From Sporosarcina sp. FSL K6-1508 (GTDB taxonomy: Bacteria > Bacillota > Bacilli > Bacillales_A > Planococcaceae): a DNA stretch of 64,000 nucleotides. The first letter of the stretch is position 1; every line of letters begins with the position of its first letter. A model generated the notes under the pieces. The model had not been told where the DNA came from and ran no database searches. It saw nothing but the letters and a program-made list of their open reading frames with translations. Location of the stretch: the NCBI RefSeq assembly GCF_038007465.1, contig NZ_JBBOXF010000001.1, forward strand, positions 3,111,001-3,175,000, given 5' to 3'. The position numbers were made by a program, and so were the translations under genes. Below, in pieces: positions 43,409 to 51,940 of the stretch.

Positions 43409-44254
43409 TCAAATGGCCAACAGCAATTCGCGTAAAACTTTACATGCAACGGCTGTAGAAACGCCGCTTTGATCGTAAATTGGAGACAGCTCGTTTACAT
43501 CACAAGCGACAATATTGAGGCCGCTTACTGTTAACATGGCACTCAGTAATTCCATAAAGCTGACACCGCCGGCTTCAGGTGTACCTGTTCCAGGAAATAC
43601 AGAAGGGTCCAGTACATCCAAATCAATGGTTAAGTAAACTGGTTTTCCTTTTAGTTTTTCAACGACTTCATTTAATCCATTAAAGTTAAACTTATTTGTA
43701 AATACATGGTCCTTACCCCATTGGAATTCACTACGGTCTCCGGAACGGATACCGAATTGGAAGATTTTATCGTCCCCAAGCAGGTCCCATACTCTGTGAA
43801 TGACAGTGGCATGAGATAGAGTTTCACCGAGGTAATCCTCACGTAAATCTGCATGTGCATCAAATTGGATTACATGAAGGTCAGGATATATTTTGGCAAC
43901 AGCACGCATTGCACCGAGTGTCACTAGATGTTCGCCGCCAATCATGCAAGGAATCTTGCCGTCTTCCAAAATTTCAGTTGTAAAATCTTCAATTTGCCCT
44001 AAAGCTCTTGACGTATTCCCAAAACTCAATTCTAAATCGCCACCATCAAATACAGCGATATCTTCTAAATCTTTATCCTGATAGGGGCTGTATGTTTCAA
44101 TACCAAATGATTCACCGCGCATTGCTTTACTGGCAAAGCGTGTACCAGGACGAAAAGAAGTCGTAGAGTCAAAGGGAGCCCCGAAAATAACGATTTTCGA
44201 TTCTTCGTACTCATTGTCACAGCCAATAAACGTTTCCACATTTCTATTCAACAT
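43409..44254 (-). CDS. speB: Agmatinase
   Basis: Ureohydrolase of 281 residues converting agmatine to putrescine and urea. The binuclear manganese ligands are visible in IGGEHLVTLG, VIQFDAHADLREDY and YLTIDLDVLDPSVFPGTGTP. ATG 44254 follows AAAGGAG and overlaps the speE stop by 11 bases. It uses the agmatine made by SpeA two genes upstream and supplies putrescine to both SpeE and the carboxyspermidine dehydrogenase. Confidence 0.95.
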   Translation of the reverse strand: MLNRNVETFIGCDNEYEESKIVIFGAPFDSTTSFRPGTRFASKAMRGESFGIETYSPYQDKDLEDIAVFDGGDLELSFGNTSRALGQIEDFTTEILEDGKIPCMIGGEHLVTLGAMRAVAKIYPDLHVIQFDAHADLREDYLGETLSHATVIHRVWDLLGDDKIFQFGIRSGDRSEFQWGKDHVFTNKFNFNGLNEVVEKLKGKPVYLTIDLDVLDPSVFPGTGTPEAGGVSFMELLSAMLTVSGLNIVACDVNELSPIYDQSGVSTAVACKVLRELLLAI

Positions 44255-45095
44255 CTTTTAATTGCTCCTTTACATAGTTTGGAAGTGCAAACGAGCCGAC
44301 ATGAATATCCGTATTGTAATACTTCGTTTTCAACTCAAGTTCGTTCCATGCTGTTGCATTCAAATCTTGAATAGGGTCAAACTTCTTAGACGCAAAACCA
44401 AATAGCCAGTGACCAGATGGGTAAGTCGGCATATGGAATTGATACACATTACAAACAGGGAAGAACCCTACAATTTTCTGGTGTGCTTTCCTCATGCCGA
44501 GAGCATCTTCAGCGTAAAACGGACTTTCATGCTGATTCACGAGAATACCGTCTTCTTTCAGCGCTTTATAGCAGTTCCCATAAAATTCTTTTGTAAATAG
44601 ACCTTCGCCTGGGCCGAATGGATCTGTCGAGTCCACAATGACCAAGTCATAGTCGTTCTCGATTCTACGAATAAACTTTAGCCCATCTTCAAAATATAAA
44701 GTCACCCTCGGATCATCCAATTTTGAAGCTGTCTGCGGCAAATATTCTTTGCAGACATCGACAACCAGTTCATCAATTTCAACCATGTCGATTACCTCAA
44801 TAGTAGGATACTTAGTCAGCTCACGGATTGTACCGCCATCTCCTGCGCCAATGACCAATACTTTTTTTATCTTCGGATTTGTAGCCATTGCTACATGTGT
44901 AATCATCTCATGATAAATAAATTCATCTTTTTCAGTCAACATCACGAGTCCATCGAGAGTAAGAATACGGCCAAACTCTGATGTTTGTAAAATATCGATT
45001 TTTTGAAAAGCACTTTTGCCCGTGTAAAGGTGCTCTTCCACTTTTAGTGAAAAACGGACATTTGGTGAATGATTTTCTGTATACCATAAATTCAT
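44244..45095 (-). CDS. speE: Spermidine synthase
   Basis: Aminopropyltransferase of 283 residues with the full N-terminal beta-strand domain (MNLWYTENHSPNVRFSLKVE) and Rossmann methyltransferase-like core. It has the nucleotide-binding VLVIGAGDGGTIREL, the acidic DMVEIDELVVDVCKEYLP and the catalytic VIVDSTDPFGPGEGLF segment. It transfers the aminopropyl group of decarboxylated AdoMet to putrescine. Start and stop codons overlap both neighbours (ATGA with speA), indicating tight coupling. Confidence 0.95.
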   Translation of the reverse strand: MNLWYTENHSPNVRFSLKVEEHLYTGKSAFQKIDILQTSEFGRILTLDGLVMLTEKDEFIYHEMITHVAMATNPKIKKVLVIGAGDGGTIRELTKYPTIEVIDMVEIDELVVDVCKEYLPQTASKLDDPRVTLYFEDGLKFIRRIENDYDLVIVDSTDPFGPGEGLFTKEFYGNCYKALKEDGILVNQHESPFYAEDALGMRKAHQKIVGFFPVCNVYQFHMPTYPSGHWLFGFASKKFDPIQDLNATAWNELELKTKYYNTDIHVGSFALPNYVKEQLKDVE

Positions 45096-46567
45096 TCCGC
45101 GAACTCCTTCAACACATTAATATTTTCGATATTGCTATCTTCAGTCCCCGTTAAGAAGCAGCCTTTATCCTTTGAGTACTGAATGAAATCTAAAATCTCA
45201 TGTGTAATCCGTTCACCGGGTGCAAGAATAGGGATGCCCGGGGGATAACACATGACAAATTCACTCGAAATATGACCAGCACTTTCCGAAATAGGCATGT
45301 TCTGCTTGGAGGCGTAAAATGCTTTTTGAGGCGTTAAAGCCACTTGCGGACTGATGTACTCATGGATGTATATACGACTCTTATCTTTTGCATATCGGCG
45401 TTTGATTTCGGCCAACGCTGCAACTAAACGTTCGAGATCTAGATGTCTATCACCGACAGAGATATAAGCAAGGATATTGCCAATGTCTCCAAATTCGATT
45501 TGAATATCATATTCATCACGGAGAATATCGTAGACTTCAATACCTGCCAAGCCAATTTCACGCGTATCTACAGATAGTTTTGTCACGTCAAAGTCAAAAA
45601 TCGTATCTCCGTTAAGCAGCTCTTTTGAATAGGCATAATACCCGTCAATTTTGTTTATTTCATTTCTTGTGTATTGTGCCATCTCTGCCACTTTCCGGAA
45701 GATTTCTTTCCCATTTAGCGCTAAATTTCTTCGTGAAATATCTAAAGAGGAAAGCAACAAATAGGAACCGCTTGTCGTTTGAGTCAGGTTGATAATTTGC
45801 CGCGTATAACCGAGGCTCACATCATTATTTATCAAAAGAAAAGAGCTTTGAGTCAATGAACCACCAGATTTGTGCATGCTGACAGATGCCATATCAGCGC
45901 CTACTGACATAGCTGTAGCGGGAAGATCTTCACCAAAATAGAAATGGGTACCATGCGCTTCATCGACTAGCACAAGCATATTATGTTGATGTGCTAAATT
46001 TGTTAGAGCCTGTAGATTTGAACAAATCCCGTAATAAGTAGGATTGTTAATGAGAATCGCTTTAGCATCAAGGTTCTCTAAAATGGTTTGTTCAACATCT
46101 TTTAGGGACATCCCTAAAGGAATGCCAAGTTCGCTATGCACGCCGGGATTCACGTATACCGGAACCGCGCCGCTAATGATAAGCGCATTAATGGCGCTGC
46201 GATGTACGTTACGGGGCATAATAATTTTATCCCCAGCTTTACACGCGGTCATGATCATTGCTTGCACTGCAGAAGTAGTTCCATTGACCATGAAAAATGC
46301 ATGCTTTGCTCCAAATGCCTGAGCGGCCAATTCCTCAGACTCTTTAATGACGGAAACAGGGTGGCAGAGATTATCTAATGGTTTCATGGAATTGACATCC
46401 ATTGACAGACATTGTTCTCCTAAAAATGCGGCTAATTCAGGATTTCCTCTCCCGCGTTTATGGCCGGGAACATCGAAAGGGACGACACGCATTGATTTAT
46501 ATCGGTTAAGTGCCTCCATAATAGGGGCTTTTTGTTGCAAATGATCTGTCATTTCCTCACCACTCAT
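45092..46567 (-). CDS. speA: PLP-dependent Arg/Orn/Lys decarboxylase, probable arginine decarboxylase
   Basis: Group III-fold (Orn/Lys/Arg decarboxylase class I) enzyme of 491 residues, the Bacillus SpeA type. It has the N-terminal PFDVPGHKRGRG, the PLP Asp in VLVDEAHGTHFYFG and the Schiff-base Lys in SVSMHKSGGSLTQSSFLL. The C-terminal domain has CYPPGIPILAPGE. With agmatinase in the same operon, arginine is the probable substrate, giving agmatine. Lysine or ornithine use cannot be excluded by eye. ATG 46567 overlaps the speD stop (ATGA), and an ATG at 46552 is an alternative. Confidence 0.92.
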   Translation of the reverse strand: MSGEEMTDHLQQKAPIMEALNRYKSMRVVPFDVPGHKRGRGNPELAAFLGEQCLSMDVNSMKPLDNLCHPVSVIKESEELAAQAFGAKHAFFMVNGTTSAVQAMIMTACKAGDKIIMPRNVHRSAINALIISGAVPVYVNPGVHSELGIPLGMSLKDVEQTILENLDAKAILINNPTYYGICSNLQALTNLAHQHNMLVLVDEAHGTHFYFGEDLPATAMSVGADMASVSMHKSGGSLTQSSFLLINNDVSLGYTRQIINLTQTTSGSYLLLSSLDISRRNLALNGKEIFRKVAEMAQYTRNEINKIDGYYAYSKELLNGDTIFDFDVTKLSVDTREIGLAGIEVYDILRDEYDIQIEFGDIGNILAYISVGDRHLDLERLVAALAEIKRRYAKDKSRIYIHEYISPQVALTPQKAFYASKQNMPISESAGHISSEFVMCYPPGIPILAPGERITHEILDFIQYSKDKGCFLTGTEDSNIENINVLKEFAE

Positions 46568-47385
46568 TCATAATCAATATTGGAACCGTTAAAAATTTCT
46601 GACATCTCTTTGCGTAACATGTTGGTAATTTTGAGTCTCTCTTTGTGAGGGAGCTCAGAAACGTCCGTATTGAAAAGATAGTTTTGTAAGTTTATGTCTT
46701 TAATTTGTAGTTTTGTATGAAAAATATTAGATTGGTGTACGTTTATATCCTTCGAATCGTATTTCAGCAATGTGTTACTGTCGATATAATCCTGAATCGA
46801 ATTCATTGAATGATCCATGAATAATTTTTTTCCTTCTATATTACGTGTAAACCCACGTACTCGATAATCAGTTGTAATGATATCTGAATCAAAACTTCCA
46901 ATTAAGTAATCAAGTGCATTCAACGGGGAAATTTTGCCACACGTTGAAACGTCGATGTCGACTCGAAAGGTAGCGATAGAATTATCCGGATGATATTCCG
47001 GATACGTGTGAACCGTAACATGACTCTTATCCAAGTGACCTACGACTGTTTTACGCGTCCCGAAAATACTATGTTCTCCTTGATTACACGATTCATCAAT
47101 CAGTGCGACAGGGAATGCTTCCTCGGAAATAAGAATTGTAACACTTGCACCTTGTGGATCGTAATCCTGTTTACTGACATTCAAGACATGTGCCCCGATA
47201 ATTTCTGTCACTTCGTACAGAATACTGGTTAACCTATCGGAATTATATTGCTCATCAATGTAGGCAATATATTCACTTTGCTCTCGCTCACTTTTCGCAT
47301 AGCAAACATCATAGATGTTGAAGCTAAGAGTCTTTGTGAGGTTGTTAAAGCCGTAAAGCTTCAGCTTATTATCCAACCCTACCAT
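46564..47385 (-). CDS. speD: S-adenosylmethionine decarboxylase proenzyme, long (E. coli) type
   Basis: Pyruvoyl enzyme of about 273 residues making decarboxylated AdoMet for SpeE. The self-cleavage Lys-Ser is in GHLDKSHVTVHTYPEYHP, and STCGKISPLNALDYLI contains the catalytic Cys. The chain matches the approximately 264-residue gamma-proteobacterial class, not the approximately 125-residue SpeH form usual in Bacillus. The start is uncertain: ATG 47385 follows AAAGGCG, and ATG 47397 lacks a site. It leads the operon. The preceding 500 bases hold no gene. Confidence 0.92.
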   Translation of the reverse strand: MVGLDNKLKLYGFNNLTKTLSFNIYDVCYAKSEREQSEYIAYIDEQYNSDRLTSILYEVTEIIGAHVLNVSKQDYDPQGASVTILISEEAFPVALIDESCNQGEHSIFGTRKTVVGHLDKSHVTVHTYPEYHPDNSIATFRVDIDVSTCGKISPLNALDYLIGSFDSDIITTDYRVRGFTRNIEGKKLFMDHSMNSIQDYIDSNTLLKYDSKDINVHQSNIFHTKLQIKDINLQNYLFNTDVSELPHKERLKITNMLRKEMSEIFNGSNIDYE

Positions 47386-47406
47386 CACGCCTTTCATATA
47401 AAACAA

Positions 47407-47922
47407 GTCTAATTATAAAGTATAGCATTCCTGAGTCAATATAATTTATTCTAACAAAAATAAGTGTTTGTTGTGTACGTCTTTTGTATTGTTCATAGCA
47501 AAGAAATATCTAACTAGCTGGATAAATGATTAATTACCCGCAAAAAAAAATCCTCATAGCAGTAAGGGAACGACGATTAAATCAGTTACCTGCACTAGCA
47601 AAAGGAACTTCATGAAAAGTGTAAACTAAAATATTATCTTTCGTCAATAGTTTTTAAATATAGTTTAGTTGACCATGGGAAATACAAGTTAGAAAACATA
47701 CTTATATTTTGTCAAAGAAAATAAGAAGTTAGCAAATCTATACAAAATGATGATTTTTAAACGTTTATTTATTCATCAAACTGTTTTGTAGTGAATGTAG
47801 ATACTATTCACTACGTAGTCTATTAAATTGATGGTAGGAAAATATATTTCGAATGAAAAGAGTGACTGGATGGAGGGAATGGAACAATTATTTCCTGGGA
47901 AACTTAAAAGGTGGATTCTTTT
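47407..47922. other. Divergent intergenic region between speD and small-protein genes
   Basis: About 515 AT-rich bases without a credible gene. The only clear structure is the inverted repeat at 47788-47814. It should hold the leftward promoter of the polyamine operon and the rightward promoter of the small-protein genes. Confidence 0.5.
47788..47814. promoter_or_regulatory. Inverted repeat, possible operator
   Basis: Perfect 9-bp arms GTAGTGAAT and ATTCACTAC around GTAGATACT, about 110 bases before the first small-protein gene. It has the size and shape of a repressor site and is not a terminator (no T-tract). Confidence 0.45.
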
Positions 47923-48063
47923 ATGAGTTTAAAACCTAGAAGAAAGGCCTCGCTCATTTCGCATTCATATTTTCAGAAAAGTATAACATATCGATTGGGT
48001 GTATCCTTTCCGTTTTTATTACATAAGCTACTGAGTGAGAAAGGAAAGGGGGGGTATGCATGA
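47923..48063 (+). CDS. Small basic protein, 46 residues
   Basis: ATG 47923 follows AAAAGGTGG. The product is basic (begins MSLKPRRKASLISHSYF) with a moderately hydrophobic middle (YRLGVSFPFLLHKLL) and a Gly/Lys tail. Its stop overlaps the next start (ATGA), so it is translationally coupled to the first of two paralogous 45-residue genes. No family is recognised. The coupling and ribosome site are the main support. Confidence 0.5.
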   Translation: MSLKPRRKASLISHSYFQKSITYRLGVSFPFLLHKLLSEKGKGGYA

Positions 48064-48197
48064 TAGATGTTGTGAATTTACAGGCGATTATTGAGGATTA
48101 TCAAAGACAGATGAAGCCGAAGAGAGTGGCAAGCAGTGTAAAAAGGATTCTCTCGTTACAAAAAGAGGATCGACGACTAAACGGCCAAAAATCGTAA
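48060..48197 (+). CDS. Small protein, 45 residues, paralogue 1 of a tandem pair
   Basis: ATG 48060 follows GGGGGG and overlaps the preceding stop. It aligns without gaps along its whole length with the 45-residue product at 48289. Shared residues include a central DYxRQ, a second patch around SxxxRxLxS, and the identical C-terminal QKEDRRLNG. It is basic and probably helical, with no membrane segment. Conserved length and C-terminal identity point to selection on the protein rather than chance open frames. No family is recognised. Confidence 0.65.
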   Translation: MIDVVNLQAIIEDYQRQMKPKRVASSVKRILSLQKEDRRLNGQKS

Positions 48198-48288
48198 TGG
48201 TAAGGTGATTTATCGTTATTATGATTGAACTTTGGCGCTTATGCAGTGTAAATTTGCATAGACGACTACGATATAGGAGGAGTTCTAA

Positions 48289-48426
48289 ATGATCACTTCG
48301 TTAAGTTTGACAGCATGGACTGATGATTATCGTAGGCAAACACAGACACAGATAAAAACAAGCGGAGAACGGTGGTTGCTGTCCTCACAAAAAGAAGATA
48401 GACGACTGAATGGCAAAATAGCCTGA
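48289..48426 (+). CDS. Small protein, 45 residues, paralogue 2 of a tandem pair
   Basis: ATG 48289 follows AGGAGGAG, a strong site. Same length as the product at 48060, with the motifs DDYRRQ (residues 12-17) and SSQKEDRRLNGK (32-43) at identical positions. The N-terminal third and middle differ, and it carries two tryptophans. The end of the gene forms the 5' arm of the following terminator. Unknown function. It could be a regulatory peptide or a small DNA/RNA-binding protein. Confidence 0.65.
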   Translation: MITSLSLTAWTDDYRRQTQTQIKTSGERWLLSSQKEDRRLNGKIA

Positions 48427-48437
48427 CAGTCGTTTTT
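48402..48437 (+). terminator. Terminator after small-protein genes
   Basis: ACGACTG / CAGTCGT stem followed by a T-tract. The 5' arm lies within the last codons of the second 45-residue gene. Confidence 0.75.
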
Positions 48438-48560
48438 TATTGGTATTTTTGTGAGTACATACTAAAGAATGGGTGGTACTCGTAGTATTATATGAACATA
48501 GTTCCGCCGGCCTGGTGTTTTATTCTAGACTGAAATGCATTTGAGCAGATTTTGTAGCAG

Positions 48561-50177
48561 TTATTTAGAGCGTTTAAACATCCATGCCGAACTAATGAAG
48601 AAGAAGACTGATGTTGCGAGAAGAGGGATATGTTCATCCCAAATACTAAAAAACACAGTTCCAAGAGATAACACTGTAATGATTCCCATGAACGTTCGTG
48701 TTTGTAAACGAGAGCGCTCTCTCTCCCTTGCAACATCCCGTGTTTGTATGTATTCACGCATACGGGTAGGTTCCTCTAGGAAGGTCGTTACTTTCTTAGG
48801 AAGTGTTCGCAAAGGACCAATTACATTTAACGCAATGCGTTGTGCATCTTTCTTTGAAAACGTGCCGTTTCCAATTGTTCGTTTCTTTGCCCACTCCAAA
48901 ATTCGAGGGCGTCCAATCGCGAGTAAATCGACATTAGGATCCAAGACATGGAGAACACCGACGAATATCGAAACCGCACGGCCTAAAAAGGCAAATTCGG
49001 CTGGAAGCTGTACAGGTTGTGTTCGAACAATTTCTTTTAAATCATCAAGTAGACGATCGACAACAAAGCTATTCATTTCGTTCAAATCATTGGATTCATA
49101 GGCTTTCACAACACTTTCAATCGCATCTGCAAGTACCCGTCGATCCGCACTTGGCAATAAGAAGTTCATCTCTTCCAAACCATTTAGCACTTGATCATAC
49201 TGTGTGAAAATAATACCCTCAACAATTTTCAATATTGAACGGGCTTCATCAGAAGTGATGTTTACAATCATTCCAAAGTCAATTAAGAAAAGCGTGCCAT
49301 CTTCCTGAACCAATATATTGCCGCCATGTGGATCGGCATGGAATTGTCCGCCATCAAGCACTTGTTCTAAAAACAAACGGAATAATCTTTCCGATAACTC
49401 TCGGCGATTAATATTATTTTTGTCCAGAAATGCAAGGTCAGTTATACGTGAACCTTCAATCCATTCCATAACAAGGACGCGCCGCGTTGAAAACTCATCG
49501 TAGTAGACAGGAAAACGGATACCAGACATGGTGGCGAAACGCGCAGAAAAACTCCTGCCGTTTTTTAACTCCTGCAAAAAGTTAAGCTCAGCCCCAATCG
49601 TATCGACCATTTCTTTATACAATAAATTAAAATCAATTTGCTTACTGAAGGGAGTAAATCTTTTTAACAGCCAGATGACAATTCGCATGGCACGGAAATC
49701 GACGCTTAATATACGTTCAATATCTGGACGTTGAATTTTCACCGCTACAGGTGTGCCATCCTTTAAGGTCGCCTTGTAAACTTCTCCGATTGAAGCGGAG
49801 GCAATGGGTCCATCAGATAAGTTAGTTAGAAAATCTTCATAGCTGGTATTCCACTCGTCCTCTAAAAGTTCAATTGCTTTCTTTGTTGGAACTGCGGTAA
49901 CATGATCTGTTAAGCCTTCCAACTCCGCAATAAATGACGGTGGCATAATATCAGCACGCGTAGATAAGAATTGGCCCATTTTAATCATCAAGCCACCTAA
50001 ATCAAGTGCAATTCGTTTATATTCTTTTGCTTGCTTCGTAACAAGAAGTTCCCATTTTTCAGTAACTGAAGGTGTAAATCGACCTTTATACCGCCGCTGA
50101 AAAAGTGTAATCTGGGTGAAAAATTTCACGGACATCCACACAATACGGAAAATCCTGTAAAATGCGAAACGCTTCAT
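48561..50177 (-). CDS. ABC1/UbiB-family atypical kinase-like protein (AarF type)
   Basis: Protein of 538 residues with the UbiB signature KMGQFLSTRADIMPPSFIAE, the Ala-rich loop ASIGEVYKATLKDGTPVAVK containing the ATP-site Lys, the catalytic loop HADPHGGNILV and the metal loop LIDFGM. Two C-terminal hydrophobic helices anchor it in the membrane. The family supports quinone or lipid metabolism. In Bacillales the exact role is unsettled, and menaquinone is the only quinone expected. ATG 50177 follows GGGAGG, and a more upstream start at 50255 has no site. Confidence 0.9.
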   Translation of the reverse strand: MKRFAFYRIFRIVWMSVKFFTQITLFQRRYKGRFTPSVTEKWELLVTKQAKEYKRIALDLGGLMIKMGQFLSTRADIMPPSFIAELEGLTDHVTAVPTKKAIELLEDEWNTSYEDFLTNLSDGPIASASIGEVYKATLKDGTPVAVKIQRPDIERILSVDFRAMRIVIWLLKRFTPFSKQIDFNLLYKEMVDTIGAELNFLQELKNGRSFSARFATMSGIRFPVYYDEFSTRRVLVMEWIEGSRITDLAFLDKNNINRRELSERLFRLFLEQVLDGGQFHADPHGGNILVQEDGTLFLIDFGMIVNITSDEARSILKIVEGIIFTQYDQVLNGLEEMNFLLPSADRRVLADAIESVVKAYESNDLNEMNSFVVDRLLDDLKEIVRTQPVQLPAEFAFLGRAVSIFVGVLHVLDPNVDLLAIGRPRILEWAKKRTIGNGTFSKKDAQRIALNVIGPLRTLPKKVTTFLEEPTRMREYIQTRDVARERERSRLQTRTFMGIITVLSLGTVFFSIWDEHIPLLATSVFFFISSAWMFKRSK

Positions 50178-50299
50178 ATGATATAACCTCCCTGTCCCTT
50201 TCATTATAGACAGTAAAGCTGTCAGCGTCCAAAATGCTAAACTGGGGCTAGACACTTATTATTCTAGAATAGACATGTTAAACTTACATGTATGCTTAT

Positions 50300-50376
50300 T
50301 TCACTTCATTCAGCAGGGGTTCAAACCCCAACTGAATGAAGTGAAAGCCTCCGGTGGAAATCTATGACACCGAGGC
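50300..50376 (+). other. Tandem hairpins in the leader of the SEC-C gene
   Basis: The first structure is a 14-bp perfect stem TTCACTTCATTCAG / CTGAATGAAGTGAA (50300-50345) with a nested GGGGTT/AACCCC stem. The second follows at once: GCCTCCGGTG pairs with CACCGAGGC (50347-50376, one bulge). They end 27 bases before ATG 50404. The first lacks a T-tract. It could be a terminator remnant, an attenuator or a protein-binding leader. Confidence 0.55.
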
Positions 50377-50403
50377 GTGATTGATTAAAAAGGATGTGTT
50401 TGT

Positions 50404-51393
50404 ATGGTAGGACGTAATGATCCCTGTGTATGTGGCAGTGGAAAGAAGTATAAAAAATGTTGTGAATCGAACTCGACATTTATAATAGAAGACGTGCAAT
50501 CGGAAGAGCTTGAAAGAGTTTTGCAATCTTTTTACGAAGAGTACCCCGAAAGACGGGACTTGAATGAATTCTTGGCTTTGGTTAAAAAGTGGAGTGAACC
50601 ATTACAGAGCTATTTAATCGAGGAAATGATTGAAGCCATTGTCATGGATGAATTCTTTTTCCATTATAAACCGGAAATTTGGAAGAATTACATGAAAAAA
50701 CAACAGAAGAAAATCATCCGCCCCTCTGTAGTGAAAGTCTTAGAGACGTGGTCTGATCCACGTGTTTACATTGGAGAAGTTGTAGCTGTGGACGAGGCTT
50801 ATATGTCCGTTAAAAGTATTTTTGAAGATGAAACGATACGTTTACGACGCGAAAGTGAAAAGCCTGTTCCTGTAGGTGTGCATGTTTATTGCTTCATTTT
50901 GCCGGACGGAACATCGAAGGACAATCATTATTTGGCTGTTTCCAGCTTAATCTTTTTCCCGACCGACCATAAAAAAGTGTTTGGTCAGTTCAAACAACTG
51001 TATGAATCAAAAAAAGAACTATCAATTACTGCTTTTCTAAAAGAAAATGGAATTATTTTTTGGAAGTTGCTAGGTGAAGATGGCTATGATGGAAGTGAAT
51101 TCACCAATTTTGAAACAGGTGTACTCCAGAAAGCAATCGAGTTTTTGGAGAAAAATGATAGGGTTTCTGAAGAACTACTAGAAATAGTAGAGGATTATTT
51201 AGTAGAGCAGCAGCCGAATGCTCGTAAAGATGTAGCGATTGCAGCTGGAGCGATTCGATTTGGCCAGGAAAATGCCTTATTTGAGCCTCTTGCGATTACT
51301 GTGAAAGAGATTGCCGAATGGTTTGAAGTATCTACCTCTTCATTGAATAAATATTATAACGATTTAAATGCGTATTATACGAGCAAGGGATAG
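50404..51393 (+). CDS. SEC-C zinc-motif protein, 329 residues
   Basis: An N-terminal SEC-C motif (GRNDPCVCGSGKKYKKCCES, CxCx8CC zinc site as at the SecA C-terminus) is followed by about 300 residues with no named domain. The last 60 residues look like a winged-helix or TPR-like region (KEIAEWFEVSTSSLNKYYND), which resembles a helix-turn-helix. SEC-C modules often bind ribosomes or SecB-like partners, so a link to translation or protein handling is possible. A structured leader with two hairpins precedes it. A dispersed repeat and a terminator follow. Confidence 0.82.
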   Translation: MVGRNDPCVCGSGKKYKKCCESNSTFIIEDVQSEELERVLQSFYEEYPERRDLNEFLALVKKWSEPLQSYLIEEMIEAIVMDEFFFHYKPEIWKNYMKKQQKKIIRPSVVKVLETWSDPRVYIGEVVAVDEAYMSVKSIFEDETIRLRRESEKPVPVGVHVYCFILPDGTSKDNHYLAVSSLIFFPTDHKKVFGQFKQLYESKKELSITAFLKENGIIFWKLLGEDGYDGSEFTNFETGVLQKAIEFLEKNDRVSEELLEIVEDYLVEQQPNARKDVAIAAGAIRFGQENALFEPLAITVKEIAEWFEVSTSSLNKYYNDLNAYYTSKG

Positions 51394-51500
51394 ATCTATA
51401 TATGTTGAAATAAGGAACTCCATTAAACCGCTGCGGCTACCCCTGTTAAGGCACCTTCGCTCAGTGTATACTTCGAATTCAATACCTTAATTTATATACT
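51394..51500 (+). repeat. Dispersed intergenic repeat, internally deleted copy (R5)
   Basis: Starts CTATATATGTTGAAATAAGG and continues with ACTCCATTAAACCGCTGCGG, then jumps directly to GGCTACCCC, AAGGCACCTTCGCTCAG and an inverted AT-rich end (TTCAATACCTTAATTTATATAC). The central 60 or so bases of the fuller 21991-22169 copy are missing. Confidence 0.7.
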
Positions 51501-51516
51501 AATATAAGTTTTGCTG

Positions 51517-51562
51517 AAAACATCTTACTCATTGGGAAAAACCAATTGAGTGAGATGTTTTT
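51517..51562 (+). terminator. Terminator after SEC-C gene
   Basis: ACATCTTACTCATTGG pairs with CCAATTGAGTGAGATGT (two mismatches), followed by TTTTTAATTT. Confidence 0.8.
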
Positions 51563-51689
51563 AATTTAGTTTGTAATTCAATATAGTTAAGCATGATGTT
51601 CTGAAACGATATGACTAGAAATATAGAAATCAAAGTTACTAGATAGAGAGACTACTGAAAAAGTCTACTATTATAAAAGTGAAGTAAGA

Positions 51690-51752
51690 TATCCCGTACT
51701 ACACGGTTCGGCGCTTTGTGGATGCCTCCCGCTCTGGTTCTTTGTAGCCGAT
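51690..51752 (+). repeat. Dispersed intergenic repeat, partial copy (R7)
   Basis: Contains GGTTCGGCGCTTTGTGGATG followed by CCTCCCGC, a diverged core of the repeat family, and GTAGCCG nearby. The remaining gene-free DNA between 51563 and 51790 shows nothing else recognisable. Confidence 0.5.
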
Positions 51753-51794
51753 GAAAAAGTCCGTCATTTTAGAGTGGACATTGAGTGACTAGGA

Positions 51795-51838
51795 ATTACC
51801 CATTAAATTCTATAGAGTTGACCTTTTTAATGGGTAAT
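51795..51838. repeat. Inverted repeat upstream of the ECF sigma gene
   Basis: Perfect 13-bp arms ATTACCCATTAAA and TTTAATGGGTAAT around 18 bases. No T-tract of note. It lies just before the putative ECF promoter. Confidence 0.55.
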
Positions 51839-51853
51839 CAATTTATCAATAAA

Positions 51854-51880
51854 TGAAATGATTTGAAGTCTATACTCGTT
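51854..51880 (+). promoter_or_regulatory. Putative ECF-type promoter (autoregulation)
   Basis: TGAAAT (51854) and CGTT (51877) are separated by 17 bases, close to the SigW-type pattern TGAAAC-N16/17-CGTA, 60 bases before the sigma gene start. ECF operons commonly drive themselves from such sites. Confidence 0.45.
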
Positions 51881-51940
51881 ATAGTAATTGAAATGAAAAA
51901 ATGAGACATGCGCATGGTCGTTTGGGTCGGGAGGTCAATA

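Noticed and set aside
48230..48290. 23-codon frame between the two 45-residue genes, overlapping the second start
   Set aside because: Only a weak upstream site and no similarity to the neighbours. It could be a coupling leader, but evidence is too thin.
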